Assembly (NCBI GenBank): GCA_023384455.1
Contig: JAHDWH010000033.1
Location: 1 to 37,496, forward strand
DNA length: 37,496 nt
Direction of reading: 5' to 3'
Origin: Caldilineaceae bacterium
GTDB lineage: Bacteria; Chloroflexota; Anaerolineae; Caldilineales; Caldilineaceae
Program-made: the position numbers and the translations under genes
Notes under the pieces: generated by a model
Seen by the model: the letters and a program-made list of their open reading frames with translations, nothing else
What the model was told of the DNA's origin: nothing
Databases searched by the model: none
Part shown: piece after piece, positions 33,096 through 37,496 of the stretch
Layout: the number at the start of each line of letters is the position of its first letter
How positions within the stretch are numbered: the first letter of the stretch is position 1

Positions 33096-33188
33096 TAGAG
33101 CTGACCTGGAAGCCGTCCTGTGTGCAAATACACCCCATTCTTGAGGGTGCATTTCACTTTTGGGCAAATGAGTGGGTGGTGGCAGCCA

Positions 33189-33305
33189 CTCCGGGATGAA
33201 GTCCCGGAGCTACCAAACAGCGCCGGATGAACGCCGGCTTGCCCGTCCAGCCAAGCCCCGCTTGGGGGGGCGTTCTTTCCAGCCGGGGGACTTCATCCCC
33301 CCGGC
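33189..33305. repeat. REP-like inverted pair in the 369-bp gap
   Basis: Left hairpin ctccggga/tcccggag (33189-33196 with 33202-33209) and right hairpin gccggggg/cccccggc (33282-33289 with 33298-33305). The word gggatgaagtccc on the left is the exact inverse of gggacttcatccc on the right, so the two hairpins form a BIME-like pair. A smaller hairpin (gccgg/ccggc, 33222-33238) lies between them. No gene is seen in 33096-33464. Confidence 0.65.
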
Positions 33306-33365
33306 GGCGTGGCCTACGAGTTCTCTCGCCCTACAACCGAATTACATCTCTGTCCTGAGCCTTAC

Positions 33366-33393
33366 TTGACGCCCGGAATGACTCTGCTATACT
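33366..33393 (+). promoter_or_regulatory. Promoter of the secreted-protein gene
   Basis: TTGACG (33366-33371), a 16-nt spacer and TATACT (33388-33393), with a predicted start near 33400 and a leader of about 65 nt to the ATG at 33465. Confidence 0.65.
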
Positions 33394-33464
33394 CAATCCC
33401 AGGAAGGAATCAAACCCCTTCTTCGTGCAGCCCATTCATTTTTCCGACACAGCGAGGTGTGCCC

Positions 33465-35729
33465 ATGCAGTCTCAACCTACTTCCAAACAGAAACCATTC
33501 CGGCAATGGCTATCGATTCTTTTGCTCCTGGCGCTTCTGCTGACAGCCTTGCCCGGCACGCTTTTAGCCGGGGAGGAGGCCAAACCCAGTGCCCAGGAAG
33601 AGGCCGTGCCCATTCTTCTGGGCGAATATGTGCAGCAGCAAGCAGGCAAAGACGATCTCTTGGCCTATGTAGTCTATTTCCCCGAAGATGGCGAGTATAT
33701 GATCAGCCCGGATGACGAAGAAGCGGCTGCCGACTTTACCGCCGCCATTATGGACGAAGAGGGCGAAATGGTCTATGAAGGCCCCCTGTCCATGGATGCC
33801 ATCACTCTGGCGGCTGGTGAATATCGGATCGAAATTACGGCCCTGGAGGAGAACGTTCTCAGCTTCTTTGTGCTGGGGATGATTGGCGGTATGTCGGACA
33901 GCGAGCGCTCGCCGGGCAAGCTCTATCCTGGCAGCGTCTATGTAGAGGAGGATGTAAGCGACACCCGCTACGCAACCATCGCCATCCCGGACCTGGGCTA
34001 TCCCCAGGAAGTGTTGCTCTTCTTTAAGGTCGGTGAGGGGGACAGCTTCACCCTTTCGGTCAACGGTGGCACAGTCTCGAAATATGCCAGCAGCGACGAT
34101 GGGGAGATGGTGCGCTTCTACAGCGAAGGCGGTTCGTACAGCTTTTCGGTGGACCCCCTGGAGCGGCGTTCCGAGTTTACAGCTATTGTCTTCCTGGCCG
34201 GTGCGCCCGTCACGTTGGAAGCTGACGGCGCGCTGGAAGCAACCCTGGCCGCTGATACCGACACCCAAATCTTCCGTCTGCATGTGGATGATGTCTACGA
34301 CGACATAAAAATCAGCGCAAAGATGGCCGACGATAGCGAGAGCGAACTCTCCATGTCGGTAGTCGATCGCTACGAGGAGGGTATCTTTTACGTCTATGCC
34401 GAAACCCTGGAAGATGGCTCACTCTCTGCCGCAACCGGCCCTCTGCTGCCCGGAGATTATTATGTCGTCGTCACCAGCTACGACGGCCTCGAAACCAATT
34501 ATACAATCAGCGCGGAAGGAACTCCTGGCGCACCGATGATTGGAATGGCACTGGGCGAAGCCGTGGAAGGCAGCCTGGAAGAGGGTGGCATCCAGTACCA
34601 TCGGTTGGAAGGCGTCCTGGCCGGCAGTTTTGTCCGTATCGCCCTTTCGTCCGATACGGAGGGGGATTTTGACCTGCACGCGGGCATGACCCAGCCTCTG
34701 GACCAGTGGTCCAGCACATCCACCGGAGCCGACGAAGAGGTGATTCTGGTGGCCCCCCAGGATGGCGTCTATTACGTCAAAGTCTCCAGCTATAGCGGCG
34801 CAGGCGATTATGAATTGGTGGCAGAGGAGATTGCCGACGTCGGGCTGATCGATACCAATCGGCTCATTTTGCAGTCAATCGATGAGAACGGTTTTATCGT
34901 CTACGGTTTTGCCATTGACGAACCGGGCCAGCTTCTTTCTGTTCTGGTGGCCAGCGAGAACGCGACTGATCTGGACCTGTCGGTGGTCCATTTTGGCAGC
35001 CGGGGCGCCAGAGTCCACGATCTTTCCAGCGCCTCCCCCGGCTCTTCCGAGATTGTCAGCCAGGCCGCGGCGGATCCGGGTATCTACGAAGTGCGGGTGA
35101 AGGCATTTGGCGAAGGGGGCGAATTTGGCCTGCTGGTGCGGGTGGAAAACCCCGCGTCTCTCTTACGCGGGACCCCGGCCAGTGTTCCGGCGGCGATTCT
35201 GACCGACGATTTCTCGGATGAGGAGAGCGGCTGGCCGATAGACCCGGAAGGGATGTACGGCTATGAGGACGATATCTACTTCATCTCGGCTGATCCGGGG
35301 ATGTTTCATCTGGCATCTCTGGACGAGGAAGCCTACACGGACGTAATCCTGGAGATCGACCTGAGTCTTCTCTCGGGTGATCCCAAAGCCTACGCCGGGC
35401 TGATCTGCCGCACCACTGAAGACAGCTACTACTTTGCCGACATCAGCCCGAACGGAGATTTCAGTATTGGTCAAGTGGTGGGCAAGGAGTTAATCACTCT
35501 TTCGGATTGGGACGAGAATGCCGCTATCGACACGACCGAAGGCGCAGTGAACCGTCTGCGCCTGGAGTGCGTGGGGGATAGCATCAGTGCCTACGTCAAC
35601 GGCGAATTGCTGGACAGCGTGAGCGTCGAGCCGTCGTCCGGCGGCTTTGGGATGGAAGCAGGCAACCCGGAATCGGCCACAGAACCAGCCCTGTTTGGCT
35701 TTGACAATCTGGTGGTAAGCCAGCCTTAG
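33465..35729 (+). CDS. Large secreted protein with PPC-like repeats and C-terminal jelly-roll domain
   Basis: This 754-residue protein starts at 33465, giving a good Sec signal peptide (RQWLSILLLLALLLTALPGT, cleavage near LLA-GEEA). A start further upstream would bury the signal. The very acidic body has three or four repeated beta-rich units of about 100 residues ending like GDYYVVVTSYDG or GVYYVKVSSYSGAGDYEL, resembling pre-peptidase C-terminal (PPC) domains. The last 180 residues (DDFSDEESGWP ... AYAGLICRTTEDSYYFADIS ... LRLECVGDSISAYVNGELLD ... FGFDNLVVS) match the concanavalin/LamG-like (DUF1080-type) jelly roll. Likely extracellular binding; no catalytic motif was found. Its TAG stop lies in the first bases of element B copy 2. 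Confidence 0.75.
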   Translation: MQSQPTSKQKPFRQWLSILLLLALLLTALPGTLLAGEEAKPSAQEEAVPILLGEYVQQQAGKDDLLAYVVYFPEDGEYMISPDDEEAAADFTAAIMDEEGEMVYEGPLSMDAITLAAGEYRIEITALEENVLSFFVLGMIGGMSDSERSPGKLYPGSVYVEEDVSDTRYATIAIPDLGYPQEVLLFFKVGEGDSFTLSVNGGTVSKYASSDDGEMVRFYSEGGSYSFSVDPLERRSEFTAIVFLAGAPVTLEADGALEATLAADTDTQIFRLHVDDVYDDIKISAKMADDSESELSMSVVDRYEEGIFYVYAETLEDGSLSAATGPLLPGDYYVVVTSYDGLETNYTISAEGTPGAPMIGMALGEAVEGSLEEGGIQYHRLEGVLAGSFVRIALSSDTEGDFDLHAGMTQPLDQWSSTSTGADEEVILVAPQDGVYYVKVSSYSGAGDYELVAEEIADVGLIDTNRLILQSIDENGFIVYGFAIDEPGQLLSVLVASENATDLDLSVVHFGSRGARVHDLSSASPGSSEIVSQAAADPGIYEVRVKAFGEGGEFGLLVRVENPASLLRGTPASVPAAILTDDFSDEESGWPIDPEGMYGYEDDIYFISADPGMFHLASLDEEAYTDVILEIDLSLLSGDPKAYAGLICRTTEDSYYFADISPNGDFSIGQVVGKELITLSDWDENAAIDTTEGAVNRLRLECVGDSISAYVNGELLDSVSVEPSSGGFGMEAGNPESATEPALFGFDNLVVSQP

Positions 35730-35852
35730 CAGTCTGTGGGAGAGGCAAGAAATAGAACGCGGATGACGCGGATCGGGCTGATTGTTGCGGATAGAAGCGA
35801 GGAAATTCGCCTTTTTCCCTGCTTTCCGCTCAATCCGCGTTCTATTCTGTGC
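35727..35852. mobile_element. Element B, copy 2 (shorter, opposite orientation)
   Basis: It begins TAGCAGTCTGTGGGAGAG, matching the reverse complement of the right end of copy 1 (17831-18001). It retains the internal inverted pair atagaacgcggat (35752-35764) and atccgcgttctat (35833-35845) and the shared GGGCTGATT and GCGGATA words. The far terminal repeat is missing, being replaced directly by element A copy 4. It lacks the REP-like word of copy 1. Confidence 0.65.
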
Positions 35853-35908
35853 CAGCCCCACCCAACCTCCCCCACTGTGGGGGAGGTTGGGTGGGGCTGG
35901 GCAGTTAC
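35853..35908. repeat. Dispersed palindromic element A, copy 4
   Basis: A perfect palindrome with 23-bp arms around a single T (35853-35875 and 35877-35899) contains the core ctcccccactgtgggggag. It is followed by GGCAGTTAC, the usual element A end. It probably also acts as a terminator for the secreted-protein gene. Confidence 0.75.
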
Positions 35909-35929
35909 CATTTGGGAATCCCTGCCCAA

Positions 35930-35958
35930 TTGACATCCCCGACAGGTCGTAGTACTAT
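35930..35958 (+). promoter_or_regulatory. Promoter of the HxlR gene with overlapping palindrome
   Basis: TTGACA (35930-35935), a 17-nt spacer and TACTAT (35953-35958). The palindrome ctatatttgttatag begins inside the -10 box and could be the operator for the regulator that follows (inference). Confidence 0.65.
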
Positions 35959-36033
35959 ATTTGTTATAGCGCACAGCGCAGGAGACAGTGGCGGGAAGAG
36001 TGCCTCCCCGTCGTGAAAGACAGGATGAAACTG

Positions 36034-36375
36034 ATGTTGAACGAAATGAGTACCCTTCCCGAATTGCGGGCCTGCCCGGTAGAATCGGCAGCCCGGATTG
36101 TGGGCCAGAAATGGACTCTGCAAATCGTCCACCACCTGCTCGATTCGCCCTGCAAGCGCTTCTGTGAGCTGCAAGAGGAGTTGGGCGGCGTCAACCCCAG
36201 CACATTGAGCAGTCGGTTGAAGATGTTGGAAGATGAGGGCGTTGTGAGCCGGGTGCAGGTTAGCTCAATCCCCCCCCACGTGGAGTACAGTCTGACAGCG
36301 ATGGGCCGGGAGCTGACCCCCATCATTCGGGAAGTCTCCCAATGGGGCAATCGTTGGCTCTGCCGCGAAGGATAG
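36034..36375 (+). CDS. HxlR-family transcriptional regulator
   Basis: This winged-helix protein of about 113 residues has the family N-terminus CPVESAARIVGQKWTLQIVH (with the conserved Cys before the helix), then FCELQEELGGVNPSTLSSRL as the recognition region and LEDEGVVSRVQVSSIPPHVE with YSLTAMGRELTPII as the wing. Members respond to aldehydes or oxidative and electrophile stress, often through the N-terminal Cys. The ATG at 36034 is chosen because AGGA lies eight bases upstream; GTG 36013 or ATG 36025 in the same frame are alternatives. It may control itself and the downstream MBL hydrolase. Confidence 0.88.
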   Translation: MLNEMSTLPELRACPVESAARIVGQKWTLQIVHHLLDSPCKRFCELQEELGGVNPSTLSSRLKMLEDEGVVSRVQVSSIPPHVEYSLTAMGRELTPIIREVSQWGNRWLCREG

Positions 36376-36444
36376 CCCCAGGACTCGTTAATGCGCACGT
36401 ATGCGCACCTGTAGTCTGGGTCATTACTCGAAAGGTCTCTCTTT

Positions 36445-37101
36445 ATGGGGTTGTCTGTCGCCGGTTTGACAGTGGGTCTGTTGGAAGAGAATTGCTACAT
36501 TCTAGGCTGTGACGAGACCGGTTTGGGCGTTCTCATCGATCCGGGGGACAACCCCCAGGCCATCCTCAAACAAGTCGAGAAGATGGGGTTGACCATCGAA
36601 AAGATCATCAATACCCACGCCCACTTCGACCACATAATGGCCGTGGACCCCATCCGCCAGGCCACCGCAGCCACCTTTCACCTGCATCGGGCCGATCTGC
36701 CCATTCTGCGCGACGCGCCGGAACGGGTCAGTCTCTGGCTGAGCAGCCACATCGATCCAATCGAAGACCCGGACGACTTTCTGGAAGATGGGCAGATTGT
36801 GACTTTTGGGAACGAAGAGGTGGAGGTCCGTTTCACCCCCGGCCACGCGCCGGGCCACGTCATCTTTGTCCATCACAAAGCGCGGATGATCTTCGGCGGC
36901 GACACGCTATTTCAGGGCAGCATCGGACGATTTGATCTCCCCCTGGCCCATGGACCCACCCTATTGCAAAGCATCCATAGCCAAATCCTCTCCCTGCCCG
37001 ACGACTACGCAGTCTATCCGGGCCACGGCCCCGCCACCAGCGTCGGCTACGAACGTCTACACAATCCATATGTGGGGAGGGTAGCCGGGAACCCCCAATG
37101 A
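36445..37101 (+). CDS. MBL-fold metallo-hydrolase (glyoxalase II-like)
   Basis: This 218-residue protein has the binuclear-metal motif THAHFDH (about 52-58), then HAPGHVIFVH near 133, GGDTLFQGSIGRFDLPLAHG near 150 and YPGHGPATSVGYERLHNPYV near the end. It belongs to the small glyoxalase II/YcbL branch that hydrolyses thioesters such as S-lactoyl-glutathione, but the substrate is not fixed by sequence. CGAAAGGTCTCTCTTT precedes the ATG. It is followed without a gap by a DUF952 gene (ATGA overlap, 37098-37101). Confidence 0.88.
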   Translation: MGLSVAGLTVGLLEENCYILGCDETGLGVLIDPGDNPQAILKQVEKMGLTIEKIINTHAHFDHIMAVDPIRQATAATFHLHRADLPILRDAPERVSLWLSSHIDPIEDPDDFLEDGQIVTFGNEEVEVRFTPGHAPGHVIFVHHKARMIFGGDTLFQGSIGRFDLPLAHGPTLLQSIHSQILSLPDDYAVYPGHGPATSVGYERLHNPYVGRVAGNPQ

Positions 37102-37433
37102 TCTATCACATCATCTCCCAGGAAGCCTACGACGCGCTGGATGACATAGCCCCCTATGCGGCCGACTCCCTGAAGAAGGAAGGTTTCATTCACTGTACCG
37201 CAGAGCCAGAACTGCTGGCGGCTGTGGCAAACCGCTATTACCAAAAGCAGAGTGGCCCCTATCTGTTGATGTGTATTGACGAAGAACGCATTGGGCCGAC
37301 TGTCCGTTGGGAAGAGTCCAACGGCAAGATATACCCTCACATCTACGGCCCGCTCAACTGGAATGCAGTGGAGCAGGTGATCGACTTTCCCCGGGAGACG
37401 GACGGCAGCTTCGTCCTGCCGCCAGGATTATAG
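37098..37433 (+). CDS. DUF952 family protein
   Basis: This 111-residue protein is recognised as DUF952 from MIYHIISQEAYDAL, then LKKEGFIHCTAEPELLAAVA with the invariant G-F-I-H-C-T, LLMCIDEERI and YPHIYGPLNWNAVEQVIDFP. The fold resembles ADP-ribosyltransferase-like domains, but no activity has been established to my knowledge. The start overlaps the MBL stop as ATGA, so the two are translationally coupled. Confidence 0.88.
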   Translation: MIYHIISQEAYDALDDIAPYAADSLKKEGFIHCTAEPELLAAVANRYYQKQSGPYLLMCIDEERIGPTVRWEESNGKIYPHIYGPLNWNAVEQVIDFPRETDGSFVLPPGL

Positions 37434-37472
37434 CCGAGCGGCTGATTACCCGACAAAGGGGTAGTGTGTAAA

Positions 37473-37496
37473 GTGGCGAAGAAATCGGAAGACGAA
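37473..37496 (+). CDS. Possible start of a further gene, cut by the window end
   Basis: A GTG at 37473 opens a frame MAKKSEDE, a typical lysine/acid-rich N-terminus, with AAAGGGG some 12 bases upstream. Only eight codons are visible, so this is a guess. Confidence 0.2.

Noticed and set aside
32319..33167. Extension of the DUF3179 frame upstream across the hisN region on the minus strand
   Set aside because: Beyond about 32102 the frame is antisense to a well-conserved phosphatase and passes through a repeat; only the C-terminal part resembles DUF3179.

Overview
The window looks like a chromosomal segment of a Chloroflexota bacterium (Anaerolineae/Caldilineae type). This is inferred from style only: Tat-exported lipoprotein solute-binding proteins with Ala/Pro linkers, surface proteins with very long Thr/Pro (TPTATET-like) linkers, moderately high GC, and many short palindromic intergenic repeats. 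No rRNA, tRNA, CRISPR array, phage gene or transposase gene was found.

Layout. (1) 1-1368: 3' end of an RdgB/HAM1 nucleotide pyrophosphatase, convergent with a solitary beta-class DNA methyltransferase. (2) 1446-17659: a sugar-utilisation locus. A DeoR-family repressor is divergent from four genes coupled by 4-base start/stop overlaps: cupin glucose-6-phosphate isomerase, type II-like mannose-6-phosphate isomerase cupin, a long class I-like mannose-6-phosphate isomerase, and a BadF/NagK-type sugar kinase. A complete dipeptide/oligosaccharide-type ABC importer follows (SBP, two permeases, two ATPases), then a CUT1 sugar ABC importer (SBP, two permeases, no ATPase) and a URO-D superfamily protein. 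The first CUT1 permease gene carries an in-frame TAG at 15382-15384. The inferred flow is import of a sugar or oligosaccharide, phosphorylation by the kinase, and isomerisation into glycolysis. (3) 18100-24594, minus strand: a branched-chain amino-acid-type ABC operon livK-livH-livM-livG-livF with a consensus promoter. A four-helix-bundle (S23/IVP family) gene flanked by 31-bp inverted repeats sits between livG and livF. (4) 24618-26291: a cytoplasmic YwrD-like gamma-glutamyltransferase. (5) 26552-31635: three envelope-protein genes, including a 1151-residue protein with Thr/Pro linkers and an SH3b-like domain. (6) 31737-37496: a truncated DUF3179 remnant, a HisN-type histidinol-phosphatase, a large secreted protein, an HxlR regulator, an MBL-fold hydrolase and a DUF952 protein.

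The most unusual content is intergenic. There are three inverted arrays of 7-8 nt GGTGA-type repeats. Each holds the stop codon of a minus-strand gene, and one pair encloses the four-helix-bundle gene like a cassette. A palindromic element (A) occurs four times, a second element (B) twice, and one copy of B is inserted inside a copy of A. There is also a 135-bp nested palindrome between livK and livH.

Functions were assigned by recognising motifs by eye; no database search was run.
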